Assembly: GCF_000195315.1 (NCBI RefSeq) | Contig: NC_015389.1 | Coordinates: 744,001 to 808,000 of the forward strand | DNA: 64,000 nucleotides | Reading direction: 5' to 3' | From: Coriobacterium glomerans PW2 | Lineage (GTDB): Bacteria > Actinomycetota > Coriobacteriia > Coriobacteriales > Coriobacteriaceae | In this document: piece by piece, positions 1 through 9,700 of the stretch | Numbering within the stretch: the stretch's first letter is position 1 | Layout: each line of letters opens with the position of its first letter | Notes under the pieces: model-generated | The model's database searches: none | What the model was told of the DNA's origin: nothing | What the model saw: the letters and a program-made list of their open reading frames with translations, nothing else | Position numbers and translations under genes: made by a program

Positions 1-933
1 TGCGAGACGATGCTCCATCTCCTCCGCGGGCATGGTCCAGATCCACCCCTCGGCGATGAGTGCGTCAGCGCGAAGCTCCCGCTGCTCTCCCAGGGTCACC
101 GTGTTGCATCGCGCATCGAGCGCTGTGACGAACAGAGGGTGCCCGGCTGCGACACCCAGACCCTTTCGTTGGCCGATCGTGTATCTGATCGCGCCTCGAT
201 GACGCCCCAGCACCGCTCCGGTACCGTCGAGGATGTCTCCCGCTGGCAAGGCGGCGCCGACCCGCCTCTCGATGAAGTCGGCGAAGTCTCTGTCCGCGAT
301 GAAGCAGATCCCCTGGCTGTCTTTTTTTCTTGCGTTGGGAAATCCCTGCTCGCGTGCTATGCGGCGCACATCGCGTGATTTGATCAGCTCGCCTAAGGGC
401 AAGAGCACGCGACGCAGCCGCTCCTGTCCCAGCGAGTAGAGCATGTAACTCTGATCCTTCGAGATATCGGTCGCGCAGCGCAGCAGGCGCGCGCCCTCTC
501 CCGTTCCCTCTTCGGAGTCCTCACGGGTCTCGATCCGCGCGTAGTGCCCCGTTGCGATGAAGTCGCACCCAATCTCGAGCGCGCGATCGAGCAGCGCGCC
601 GAACTTCAGCGCGCGATTGCAATCCGCGCAGGGGTTCGGTGTCCTGCCGCTCAGGTACTGCTCGACGAACCGATCGATGACCCTGCGCTCAAAGAGATCC
701 TTGAAATCGAAGACGCGGTGTTCGATACCCAAGCGGGCGCAGACCGCGCGGGCGTCTGCGACATCATCGGCGCAACCGCAGATGCCCTCGGGATCGCGTC
801 CCATGGTGGTCTCGTCATAGAGGCTCATGGTCGCACCTATGCAGGTGTAGCCCCTCTCAAGCAGAAGATGGGCGGCGACGCTGGAATCGACGCCGCCGCT
901 CATCGCGACGAGGACGCTCTGCTTTCTGGTCAT
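1..933 (-). CDS. mnmA: tRNA-specific 2-thiouridylase MnmA (C-terminus cut off by window start)
   Basis: This enzyme adds sulfur to U34 of tRNA-Lys/Glu/Gln, using ATP and sulfur derived from cysteine. The 311 visible codons start at an ATG at 931-933 and stay open to base 1, so the C-terminus lies outside the window. The PP-loop SGGVDSS is at residues 12-18. The catalytic cysteine pair is C102 (in NPCADC) and C210 (in DSQGICF). The tRNA-binding region with KDQSYML is intact. The gene lies 112 bp downstream of cysK on the same strand and may be co-transcribed with it, linking cysteine supply to tRNA thiolation. The product call is secure; the end is not visible. Confidence 0.95.
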   Translation of the reverse strand, partial: MTRKQSVLVAMSGGVDSSVAAHLLLERGYTCIGATMSLYDETTMGRDPEGICGCADDVADARAVCARLGIEHRVFDFKDLFERRVIDRFVEQYLSGRTPNPCADCNRALKFGALLDRALEIGCDFIATGHYARIETREDSEEGTGEGARLLRCATDISKDQSYMLYSLGQERLRRVLLPLGELIKSRDVRRIAREQGFPNARKKDSQGICFIADRDFADFIERRVGAALPAGDILDGTGAVLGRHRGAIRYTIGQRKGLGVAAGHPLFVTALDARCNTVTLGEQRELRADALIAEGWIWTMPAEEMEHRLA

Positions 934-1045
934 TCGGATCCCCCTCAAAACATCTTTGCATGCGCGATCCGCTGAACGACGCGCAAAGCGCTTGTGACCC
1001 GCTGCGGTTGGCGGAGCCCTCCATCTCAGCGCGCGCGACAAGCGC

Positions 1046-1984
1046 TCAAGCGCTGAACAGCGATGTCGATAGATATCGCTCTCCGGTGTCGGGCAGCACG
1101 ACCGCGATGGTTCTGCCGCTGTTCTCAGCGCGGTTCGCGAGCTGCATCGCCGCCCATGCGGCCGCGCCCGAGGAGATCCCGACGAGCAGTCCCTCTGCGC
1201 GGGCGATTCGGCGGCCCATTGAGAGAGCGCGATCGTCGTCTACGGTGATGACCTCGTCGTATATACTCGTATCGAGCACCTCGGGGACGAATCCCGCGCC
1301 GATGCCCTCGATCTCATGCGCACCGGATTCGCCCCGCGAGAGCATCGGCGATCCGGCGGGCTCCACCGCGACGACGCGAACGCGCGGGTTGCGCTCCTTG
1401 AGATAGCGTCCCACGCCGGTGATGGTGCCACCCGTTCCCACGCCGGCAACGAATACATCGACGGAACCATCCGTATCCTGCCAGATCTCCGGCCCCGTTG
1501 TCTCATAGTGGACACGGGGGTTCGCCGGGTTGGTGAACTGTCCGCAGATGATGCTCCCCGGGATGCGCGCGGCAAGCTCCTCGGCTTTGGCGATGGCACC
1601 GTTCATTCCGGCGGCGCCCTCGGTGAGCACCAGCTCGGCACCGTATGCCCTCATGAGACGCCGCCGCTCGACGCTCATCGAATCGGGCATGGTGATGATG
1701 ACGCGATAACCGCGGGCCGCTGCGACCGAAGCGATGCCGACGCCGGTGTTGCCTGATGTGGGCTCGATAACGGTGGCACCTGAGCCTCGACGCAGGCGAC
1801 CGCTGCGCTCCGCGTCATCCAGCATCGCTCGAGCCACCCGGTCTTTGATTGAACCGGCGGGGTTGAACAGCTCGAGTTTGGCGAGAATGCGCGCCTTCAG
1901 GTGGTACTCCTGTTCGATGCGGGTGAGTTCCAGCATCGGCGTGCGACCGATCAGCTGGTCGATAGATGTGCGAAGGGCGCTCAT
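1046..1984 (-). CDS. cysK: Cysteine synthase (O-acetylserine sulfhydrylase)
   Basis: This PLP enzyme makes L-cysteine from O-acetylserine and sulfide in the cytoplasm. The 312-residue protein has normal family length. The PLP lysine is K47 in NPAGSIKDR, the substrate loop PTSGNTG lies near residues 75-81, and the phosphate-binding glycine loop GTGGTITG is near residue 180. The ATG is preceded by AGGAGG with a good spacing. It is divergent from an Rrf2 regulator, with an inverted repeat (2015-2041) between them, which suggests repression by that protein. CysK versus CysM cannot be settled from sequence alone; CysK is the default. Confidence 0.93.
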   Translation of the reverse strand: MSALRTSIDQLIGRTPMLELTRIEQEYHLKARILAKLELFNPAGSIKDRVARAMLDDAERSGRLRRGSGATVIEPTSGNTGVGIASVAAARGYRVIITMPDSMSVERRRLMRAYGAELVLTEGAAGMNGAIAKAEELAARIPGSIICGQFTNPANPRVHYETTGPEIWQDTDGSVDVFVAGVGTGGTITGVGRYLKERNPRVRVVAVEPAGSPMLSRGESGAHEIEGIGAGFVPEVLDTSIYDEVITVDDDRALSMGRRIARAEGLLVGISSGAAAWAAMQLANRAENSGRTIAVVLPDTGERYLSTSLFSA

Positions 1985-2014
1985 TGCAGCCTCCTGCTCG
2001 ATGCGTTAATCTAT

Positions 2015-2041
2015 ACCTATAAATTCTATAGATATATAGGT
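2015..2041. promoter_or_regulatory. Inverted repeat between cysK and the Rrf2 gene (candidate operator)
   Basis: ACCTATA at 2015-2021 is repeated in inverse as TATAGGT at 2035-2041 with a 13-nt spacer. A second nested repeat, CTATA and TATAG, lies inside. The AT-rich stretch stands out from the GC-rich surroundings and sits where both divergent promoters must lie. Binding by the neighbouring Rrf2 protein is inference. Confidence 0.5.
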
Positions 2042-2182
2042 TTATACGGATGATTAAACACTGGCCCCGCAGACATGTCAAGCGAGGGCGTCGGCCGAGC
2101 GCGTCGAGCATCTTGTGCTCGTCGTTCGCGCCAACGGCGTGCGCCCGCAGCGGCGTCGGGTGAGATGGGATGGGAGGTGCCG

Positions 2183-2677
2183 ATGCTGGTCTCGACGAAG
2201 GGTCGCCATGCTCTCAGAGCGCTCGTCGATCTCGCAGAGCATCAAGCCGCAGGCTACATCCCCTTGAAGCAGATCGCGGATCGCCAGAGCATCTCAGAGA
2301 AGTATCTCGAGAGCATCCTGTCGAGCTTGGTCCAGCACGGCCTTCTGTTGGGTCGACGCGGTCGGGGCGGAGGATACCGGCTCGCTCGAAACGCTCGGCG
2401 CTGCACGGTCATGTCGGTGCTGACCCTCACCGAGGGCAGCATCTCGGCGGTTCCATGTCTTGAGGGGCGATCCACAGGCTGCCATCGGGCATCGAGATGT
2501 CGCACTCTTGCGATGTGGGAGGGGCTTGATTCTCTGGTGAGGACCTACCTCGAAGGTGTCACCATCGCAGATCTCATGCGCAGCCCCAAGATGGCGATCG
2601 CCGCACCTGATGCGCGACAGACGACAGCGCGACCAGGTGAGGTCTCAGTCTCTGATGATCGCGTGCAGGATCCTTGA
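2183..2677 (+). CDS. Rrf2-family transcriptional regulator, probable [2Fe-2S] or [4Fe-4S] type
   Basis: The 164-residue protein is a winged-helix DNA-binding regulator. The N-terminal HTH runs roughly over residues 1-60 and ends in the RGRGGGY wing. Cysteines at 92, 100 and 106 give the C-x7-C-x5-C pattern known as the cluster ligand set in NsrR and, with slightly different spacing, IscR; CymR-type cysteine regulators lack it. The ATG at 2183 was chosen because GGGAGG precedes it and the family N-terminus (MLVSTKGRHAL) starts there. It faces cysK-mnmA, so a role in sulfur or Fe-S homeostasis is likely but inferred. The 3' end overlaps the convergent holin-like gene by 33 bp. Confidence 0.88.
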   Translation: MLVSTKGRHALRALVDLAEHQAAGYIPLKQIADRQSISEKYLESILSSLVQHGLLLGRRGRGGGYRLARNARRCTVMSVLTLTEGSISAVPCLEGRSTGCHRASRCRTLAMWEGLDSLVRTYLEGVTIADLMRSPKMAIAAPDARQTTARPGEVSVSDDRVQDP

Positions 2678-3010
2678 TATGACGCTCACGGCGAGCGCTC
2701 CGAGAAAGGCCGCGGAGAAGCTCGAGATGATGATGCCGGTTCCAAACAGGTTCTTTGAGAGCCAGCTTGCCAGCTCGAACATGAAGCTGTTGATAAAAAG
2801 CTGGAATATGCCGAGCGTCACGAGCGTGAAGGGCAGCGACACGATCGTCACGATCGGCTTTATGAATGCGTTAACGATACCCAGGCACAGCCCGACGAAC
2901 AAGAAGCTCATCCAAGGCTCGGCAGAGCCGAACGGAACGATGCCGGGAACGACGTTCACGGCGATGGCGATCGCCAGCGAGGTGGTGATCCAGTTGAGCA
3001 GAAATCTCAT
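2645..3010 (-). CDS. Phage-holin-family (PF04020-type) four-helix membrane protein
   Basis: The 121-residue protein consists almost wholly of hydrophobic helices: about residues 5-25, 32-60, 66-88 and 95-115. The NAFIKPIV segment after helix two is typical of the mycobacterial 4-TMS holin superfamily IV, a family of chromosomal membrane proteins of unknown function that are not real phage lysis proteins in most hosts. It is convergent with the Rrf2 gene, and the tails overlap. No phage genes are nearby. Confidence 0.8.
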   Translation of the reverse strand: MRFLLNWITTSLAIAIAVNVVPGIVPFGSAEPWMSFLFVGLCLGIVNAFIKPIVTIVSLPFTLVTLGIFQLFINSFMFELASWLSKNLFGTGIIISSFSAAFLGALAVSVISRILHAIIRD

Positions 3011-3309
3011 AGGTGGTCGTCTCCAAACGATCGAGGATCTTGATTATAGCAAAGCGCCCGGCCGCCCCGGGCAAACGCCGGTGACCACGAGCTCGCATCT
3101 CCGCAGCTTCTTCTCACTCGCCTTGTTCCCATGGACGGGCGCGGCGTTTCAGATCGGTTCGGCATCGGCGGTGCTGCCGCGCCCGCGTCGGCATCTCGGT
3201 GTGCTAAACTGCCTTTCAGCAAGCGCTCGCGCGGATTGCGCATGCAAGGTGCAGCCGGTGCCGGCGATCGCGTCGAGTCATTTCCCGAACAGATGCGGTG
3301 GTATCTTCC

Positions 3310-3612
3310 ATGGACAACGAGAGGTTGTTTGAGCGCTCCGATGTGGAGCAGCTGGCATGCGCGCTCTGCTCTTTGAGCGACGTGCAAGACTGCGCCGCCC
3401 TGCTCATCGATCTTTGCACGCCGCGCGAGATCTGCGAGCTCGCACAGCGCCTTCAGGTCGCCCGTCTTCTTGACGAGGGCGCCCCCTATGTTGAAGTGCA
3501 GGCGCGCACGGGTGCCTCCTCGACGACCGTCTGCCGCGTGTCCAAGGCGTTGAACGGCAGCTGCGGAGGGTATCGAAGGCTGCTGGTCAAACTCGAGGAC
3601 GGGAGCTGGTGA
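3310..3612 (+). CDS. YerC/YecD-family TrpR-related protein
   Basis: The 100-residue protein has a helix-turn-helix of the Trp-repressor fold (TPREICELAQR... EVQARTGASSTTVCRVSKAL) and ends with the family GGYRRLL segment. YerC-type proteins are putative DNA-binding regulators whose ligand and targets are not well defined. The ATG at 3310 has GGTGG upstream; an in-frame GTG at 3298 is an alternative. The roughly 300 bp between the holin-like gene and this start hold no gene, only a TAAACT-like promoter box near 3205. It lies just upstream of addB but with 130 bp between, so co-regulation is unproven. Confidence 0.85.
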   Translation: MDNERLFERSDVEQLACALCSLSDVQDCAALLIDLCTPREICELAQRLQVARLLDEGAPYVEVQARTGASSTTVCRVSKALNGSCGGYRRLLVKLEDGSW

Positions 3613-3741
3613 AGCGAGGGTCTCCTCGATTCCGGCATGCACCGGACCATCTCATGACATCTCGTGAGACCACACATGGCTGCAGCGCCTCTTCGCTCGC
3701 GGCTGCGAGCGGGAACTGAAGCGCACCGAAGATGGAGGATC

Positions 3742-6738
3742 ATGTCTGTTCGTTTCTCGCGCACACGCGCTCGCGCAGGGCTCACAGCTGAAGAGCTCGC
3801 ATTCATCTCTGAGCGACGGGCGAGCGACGCTCAGATCACGCTGCTCGTCCCATCTGCCCCCGCACGCGATGCGCGTCGTCGCGAGCTCGCCCGCGCGGGT
3901 ATCGGCATGGGCGTTGAGGTCAGCACGCCCATATCCTGGATCTGCGAGCTGTGGGAGGTTTTCGGGGACGGCACCCATCCGATCACGTCTCTGGAGCGCG
4001 AGTTTCTGATCGCGCGCATCTTCAGCGAGCGCACCTCAGCTGATCTCGCGCCGCTAACAGACACCGCGGGCACCGTTCATCTGATAGCGCGCATGGCGTG
4101 CGATCTATCTGCCTATATCTTAGAGGATACGGCACCGACCTCGAATTCCCTGGAGTGCATTCGCTCCCTCATGGAAGAGTACACCAGGCTGCTCGGCGAG
4201 TTGGATTCGATCGAGCCCGCAGCGGCTGCCGGGATTCTGAGCACCTCGTTCGCCCGCGAGCTGCCGGCTCGCGCGCGCGTCATCGTGCTTCGGGATGTGA
4301 CGGAGTTCCCCGCGTATCTGGTGAGTCTTCTGGCAGCCGTCGCGGCGCACGGCGATGTCTGCATCCTGATCGACAAAGAACAGGAGCCCCTGATCGCGCA
4401 TCTGCGTCCCGCGTTTCTCGGCGCGGATCCAGAGGTGCGGATCGAGATAGACGATGCGCTCATCGAGACGGCCGCGATCTCGTCTGCGCAGACGGGCGAA
4501 GAGACACCGCTGACATTTTTCGAGGTCGCAGGTCCTCATGCTCGCGATGCCGCATACGCGCGCGCCATCGCGGACATGATGGACGCCGAGGACGCGCAGC
4601 AGATGCGAATCGCGGTGGTCTCGACCGGCCCGGGCGCCCTCTTCGAGGCTCTCGCTCCGAGACTGGCGGCTTTGGGAATCGCTTCGAGAGCCAGAATCGT
4701 CGCCGCATTTTCCGAAACGAGTGTCGGACGTCACCTCGCGGCTCTCACCGATCTCGCATCGCGCATGGAGGACTTCGATCGCGGTATCGCGAGCGCATCG
4801 GAGTGGTGGCCCGCACCGGAGCTCTCGGATTGGCTGCGCTCGCCGCTGTCGGGTGCCCTCGCGGACGCGGCATGTCGCTTCGACAAGAGAATCCGATCCA
4901 AGCGGGCGCTCGACCCCGAGAGGGTCCTGCGCGATCTTCAGGGTGTGCAGAGCCGTACCCGCTCGGCGCGCGACCGTCTGGCGTCCACGAATCCGTGGTC
5001 GGGCGTTCCGACGATCTGCGCCGATGTTTTTCGACGCATCACCGAAGGCAGATACATATCCGCGTTGCGTGCGATCGCGGAGGTGGCTCGCGCTCTTCCG
5101 TCCTCGGCCATGGGGACCGCGGACGGTCGGATCAGGGCGCTTCTGGAGCAGACCATGGCGACGCGCGCAGCAGATGCGCTCGACATGGCGGCCGGCGATC
5201 TGGGTGTGAACCAGACCGTTGCCGCGACCGTGCTCACCGGTCTCACTGTCGAGCTTTCCGTGAGCGCATCGAGCGCCGTCGACACGCGATACCGCGGTCA
5301 AGCGCTGTTTGTGACGCCTGCGGAGGCCGCGTTGCTTGAGCCGGGCTCGGTTCGCGGCGTCTTTTTCGCCGACGTGGACCAGAGCAGCTATCCCCTTTCG
5401 TGCGAGGAGGGGCCCCTCGCCTCGATCGCCGAGCGGCTCGATCGGACCGTCGTCGCCCTCGAGCCCGTCGCGAGGCTGCGCGATGAGTTCGGCCGCGTCT
5501 CGGATCTGGTCGATCGGGTGGTGCTCGCACGCGTGACCCATGACGCGCAGGGGCAGGATCGCTACCCGGCGGCGATCTGGACCGAGCTCGCGCTCAGCCG
5601 CTCGGCGGCGGGCGGCGCCCTCTCCGAGATCGGAGAGGGCGATATCGTCGGCGATCTGGATCCCCATGCGGGTTCGGGGATGCGATCGGAGCGTGTCAGC
5701 TGCCTCGATCCGCAGCATCTGAGCCCTCAGGCCGTTCGATATCTCGTTCCCCTGCAGCGCGCACCGGATGAGCCGCGCTCGTCCCTCGTCCCCCGGCGTC
5801 TGTCCGCCTCGCAGATCGAGACCTACGCCGCCTGCCCGTTGTGCTGGTTCATCTCCCAGCGAATTCGACCGCAGCATCTGGATGCGGGGTTCACGAACAT
5901 GGAGAAGGGCAACTTCGTCCATGATGTCATGCATCTGTTCCATCAGCAGCTCATCGATCTGGGCGAGCGGCGGGTGAGGCCGGAGAATCTCGCCCGCTCT
6001 CTCGAGGTGCTCTCCGGCGTGCTCGAGCGCGTGCGCGCGGATCACGCGCGCGGCTCGACTTCGAGCTCCGGAGCTCTCATCGCTCATTCCAAGATCGAGG
6101 AGCTCGAGATCGACGAGCTCGAGGCGCAGATCGCCAATGTCGTGCGCTTCGAGGCCGATGTGCTCGCGCCCTTCGCTCCGCGCTGGCTCGAGTACTCCTT
6201 CGACGCCTTGGGCGTGACCTATGCCGCCTGGCCGCTCGGCGGTCGCATCGACAGAGTGGACTCCGATGCGCAGGGACGCGCCGTGATCATCGATTACAAG
6301 CACCGAGCCAACGCCGGTCAGTTCGGCCTCACGGACCCGACGATTCCAGACGGGCACGGAGTTGCAGCGGCCGTGGACCCGCGCTGGCTGCCGGAGCACA
6401 CCCAGACGCTCATCTACGCCCAAGCATGTCGCCGAGCACTCGGCTTGGACGTGCGCGCCGCGCTCTACCTTGCCACGAAAGGCGCACCTCAGATGCGTGG
6501 AGCGGCATCAGAGGAGCTTTGCGAGCAGGAGCCCCACGACGGTCGCATCCCCGGAATGAAGCAGGGCTTTCCCGGCCCGGAAGGGTCGCTCACGTTCGAT
6601 CAGCTGCTCGACCGCGTCGAGACCGCAGTTGAGCTGCGCCTCGCCGAGCTTCGGGCCGGCGATATCCGAGCGGCGCCGAAACCACGACCGAGCTGCGGTT
6701 TCAATCATCCATTCGGCTTCGATAGACGGGAGGCGTGA
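3742..6738 (+). CDS. addB: AddB-like ATP-dependent nuclease subunit B
   Basis: This is one subunit of the AddAB helicase-nuclease, which resects double-strand breaks for RecA. It has 998 residues from the ATG at 3742 (GGAGG upstream). The N-terminal part is a divergent inactivated helicase-like region. The C-terminal PD-(D/E)XK nuclease keeps its core, with D837 in GGRIDRVD and D851-x-K853 in IDYK. The segment SASQIETYAACP begins that domain, near residue 680. Unusually, the C-terminal cysteine cluster of AddB that holds a 4Fe-4S staple is reduced to one cysteine (PSCGFNHPFGF). The addA gene follows after 3 bp. Confidence 0.88.
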   Translation: MSVRFSRTRARAGLTAEELAFISERRASDAQITLLVPSAPARDARRRELARAGIGMGVEVSTPISWICELWEVFGDGTHPITSLEREFLIARIFSERTSADLAPLTDTAGTVHLIARMACDLSAYILEDTAPTSNSLECIRSLMEEYTRLLGELDSIEPAAAAGILSTSFARELPARARVIVLRDVTEFPAYLVSLLAAVAAHGDVCILIDKEQEPLIAHLRPAFLGADPEVRIEIDDALIETAAISSAQTGEETPLTFFEVAGPHARDAAYARAIADMMDAEDAQQMRIAVVSTGPGALFEALAPRLAALGIASRARIVAAFSETSVGRHLAALTDLASRMEDFDRGIASASEWWPAPELSDWLRSPLSGALADAACRFDKRIRSKRALDPERVLRDLQGVQSRTRSARDRLASTNPWSGVPTICADVFRRITEGRYISALRAIAEVARALPSSAMGTADGRIRALLEQTMATRAADALDMAAGDLGVNQTVAATVLTGLTVELSVSASSAVDTRYRGQALFVTPAEAALLEPGSVRGVFFADVDQSSYPLSCEEGPLASIAERLDRTVVALEPVARLRDEFGRVSDLVDRVVLARVTHDAQGQDRYPAAIWTELALSRSAAGGALSEIGEGDIVGDLDPHAGSGMRSERVSCLDPQHLSPQAVRYLVPLQRAPDEPRSSLVPRRLSASQIETYAACPLCWFISQRIRPQHLDAGFTNMEKGNFVHDVMHLFHQQLIDLGERRVRPENLARSLEVLSGVLERVRADHARGSTSSSGALIAHSKIEELEIDELEAQIANVVRFEADVLAPFAPRWLEYSFDALGVTYAAWPLGGRIDRVDSDAQGRAVIIDYKHRANAGQFGLTDPTIPDGHGVAAAVDPRWLPEHTQTLIYAQACRRALGLDVRAALYLATKGAPQMRGAASEELCEQEPHDGRIPGMKQGFPGPEGSLTFDQLLDRVETAVELRLAELRAGDIRAAPKPRPSCGFNHPFGFDRREA

Positions 6739-6741
6739 GCG

Positions 6742-9700
6742 ATGGACCTCGCAGGACTCATGGAGCGGCAGCGCGAGATCGTCCGCGCGCTTGATTGCCC
6801 GCTGTTCGTCTCGGCCGGGGCGGGCTCGGGAAAGACGTTCACCCTCACCCGCCGCATCCTGTGGGCGCTCTCCGAGCGGTCCGGTCCCTATCTCGACAGC
6901 TTGGATCAGGTCCTGGCCATCACCTTCACACGGGATGCGGCCCAGGAGATCCGCGAGCGCGTTCGAGCGGCGCTCATCGAAGAGGGGATGAGGACCGAGG
7001 CGCTCGCCATCGATGACGCGTGGATATCCACGATTCACGGCATGTGCGCCCGCATGCTGCGCGCCCATGCGCTCGAGTTGGGCATCGACCCCGAGTTCTC
7101 CATCCTTCAGGATACCGATGAGCTCATGGATGCTGCCGTCGAGCATGTGCTCGTCCGCGCGGAGCTCGCCTCCAAGCGCGCCGTTCAGGCGGATTCGCAG
7201 GCTGCGGCGGACACGGAGGGCGCGTGGAGGGGTCTTCACGAGCTGGTCAGATGGTATCCGCCGCAAGGCGAGATGGCTCCGGACGGCAGGGAGGCGGGTA
7301 CCAGCCTGAGAAAGCTCGTGCGTCGCCTTCTCGAGCTCTCGAGCGCGCTGCCGGCTGGTATGGATTCGGTGCACCTGGCGCGCGGATACGCCGACACCGC
7401 TTCGCTCGCCGACGCCTATCGCCCGCTGCTCGACGCGACGCCTGCCGCAAGTCGGATCGCCAAGCGGGCGCTGGACGCCCTCGAGCGCTTCGAGAGCAGT
7501 GAGCATCGACTGGACGATCTCGTTTCCTGCATGATGGCGTGCGAGGTTCCGAGTCACGCGAGCAAGGTGTTTTCCTCAGAGAATATCGCAGCCTTGAAAG
7601 CCGAGATCGCCGAGACGTTCGTGAACGGCTGGCTGTTCTGCGGCACCGGTGCCATCGACGCGCTTGCAGGTCTGGCGCGCGACGTCGAGGACGAGTACCG
7701 CGCGCTCAAGGGGCGGCGATCGCTGCTCGACAACAACGACCTTCTGCGACTCACATGGCGCGCGCTCCGCGACAACGAGACGTTTAAAGCGGCGTATCAG
7801 GGCAGGTTTCGCCTCGTCATGATCGACGAGTTCCAGGACACCGATCAGCTTCAGGTCGATCTCATAGATATGCTGGTCGGACAGGGCTGCCGCGCGCTGT
7901 GCACGGTGGGAGATGCGCAGCAATCGATCTACCGCTTCCGCGGTGCGGAGGTGGAGGTCTTCCGACGCCGTGAGCGCGAGATGCGGCTTCGAAGCGGCCA
8001 GTGTGGTAAGGCCGGCGAGACGGTCGCGGCGCTGAGCCGGAAGGACGGCGACGCGCGCCTCGTCGAGCTCGTCCGCAATTTCAGGAGCCATGCTGACATA
8101 TTGGCCTTCGTCAAACAGGTCTTTGATGGCAGCAAGGGCGGGCTCATGGCCGACTTTCTCGATCTCGAGGCCCACGATGATCGCCGAAACCTGCTTGTTC
8201 CATCCGATGCGACAAGATGTCGAGCGGTTCTTGTGGCCGGCGGAGGGGCTCCGGAGCGCGCCGAGGCGAGGGCCGAGGCGATCGCCGCGCGCTTCCAAGC
8301 GCTCGCTCAAGGTGGTCAGCCCGCAGCTGACATGGTGATCCTGCTCGGAAAGATGACATGGGCCGATACCTACGCCCGAGCTCTTCGCTCCCGCGGCCTC
8401 AGCGCCGTCATCGCGGGCGGATCCGTGTTCGCCGGAACGATCGAGGCACGCTCTGTTCGCGCGCTGGCCCGCGCTCTCGCCAATCCCGCAGATGGGGCAG
8501 ACGGTCTCGTGCCGGCTCTGTGCTCGCCGCTGTTCGGACTCGGCGCCCAAGAGCTTCTGGCGCTCGCGACCGCGGTCGATCCGAAGACGGGGGAGATATC
8601 CCGGCGCGGTGTCGAGGTCGGTCTCATGAGCGATGAGGATGCCTCGGGCCTCAGCGATCTGCCGCTTGTCAGGCGCGCGCGCGACATCATGCGCGGCGCG
8701 CTGCGACGAGTCGGTCGCGATCCCTTCGCCGGGCTCATGCGCGATGTCGTGAATGAGTCGGGGTGGATGACCCGTCTGGCCGCGCGCGGTCCGGAGGGCA
8801 CGGCAGCCGCCGCCAATGTGCTCAAGGCGCTCGACGCGATCGAGCAGGCCGAGGGACGCGTCGGCAACGCGCCGCGTCTCATCACCCGCGAGCTCGATCG
8901 CTTCATGGCGGGCAAACAGGCTCCCGGAGTCCTCAACGAGAGAGGAGGCGACGCGGTTCGCATCATGACCGTGCACGCATCCAAAGGGCTCGAGTTCCCC
9001 GTCGTGGCCGTCGCCGACTGCTTTGGGATCGGCAGGTCCGTCGAGCGTTTTCAGACGTCGCGCGAAGGAGACGCAGTCGATGCGGTCGCTCTCCCGTCGC
9101 GCTTTCCGCCCGCGGTCGCCCCAGATGGATCGAGAATTCCATCAGCTGAGGTGAAGCGGCGCTTCAACCGATTTCTCAACGGCCGCGACTGCTGGTTCGA
9201 TCTTGAGAAGGCGCAGGAGGTGAGCGAGACCGGCTCGGCGGCGCACGCGTTTGCCGCGATGCGCGAACAGGACCGCCAGCGCTCGCTCGAGGAGCGCGCC
9301 CGATTGCTCTACGTCGCGATGACGCGCGCCCAGGATCTGCTGATCCTGGCGCTCGACGCCGGTGTCGGTCGGGGCGCCGAGGCGAAGCTCGACATAGATC
9401 CCCAGCGCGATCTCACCGGTCGCGTGCTCGAGCGGATTCTTCCGGCCGGTGCGGACCGGCTGGATGCTCCTCGCCTGGTCTTGGCGAACTCGGCTCCCGG
9501 CGATTTCGAACTCATCTGCTTGACTGATTTCTGCTACCGAGGCGAGCGCTATGGGAGCGCGGCCGCCGCGCAGCAGGTCGCTTCCGCCGAGAGCGCATCC
9601 GCCGCATCCGGAGGGTCTGAACCCGATGGGTCCGCATCCGAGGCGGGCATCTGCGGCGCGGATGATCGCGACACGTTCACTCTCGTCTATCCGGCGCCGC

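Noticed and set aside
2645-3010. Holin-family gene as a sign of prophage
   Set aside because: PF04020-type proteins are normal chromosomal membrane proteins in actinobacteria; no other phage gene is within reach.
4120-6423. 767-codon open frame antisense to addB
   Set aside because: It mirrors the reading of a secure AddB gene; high GC content and codon bias open the opposite strand. The translation has no domain and no ribosome binding site.
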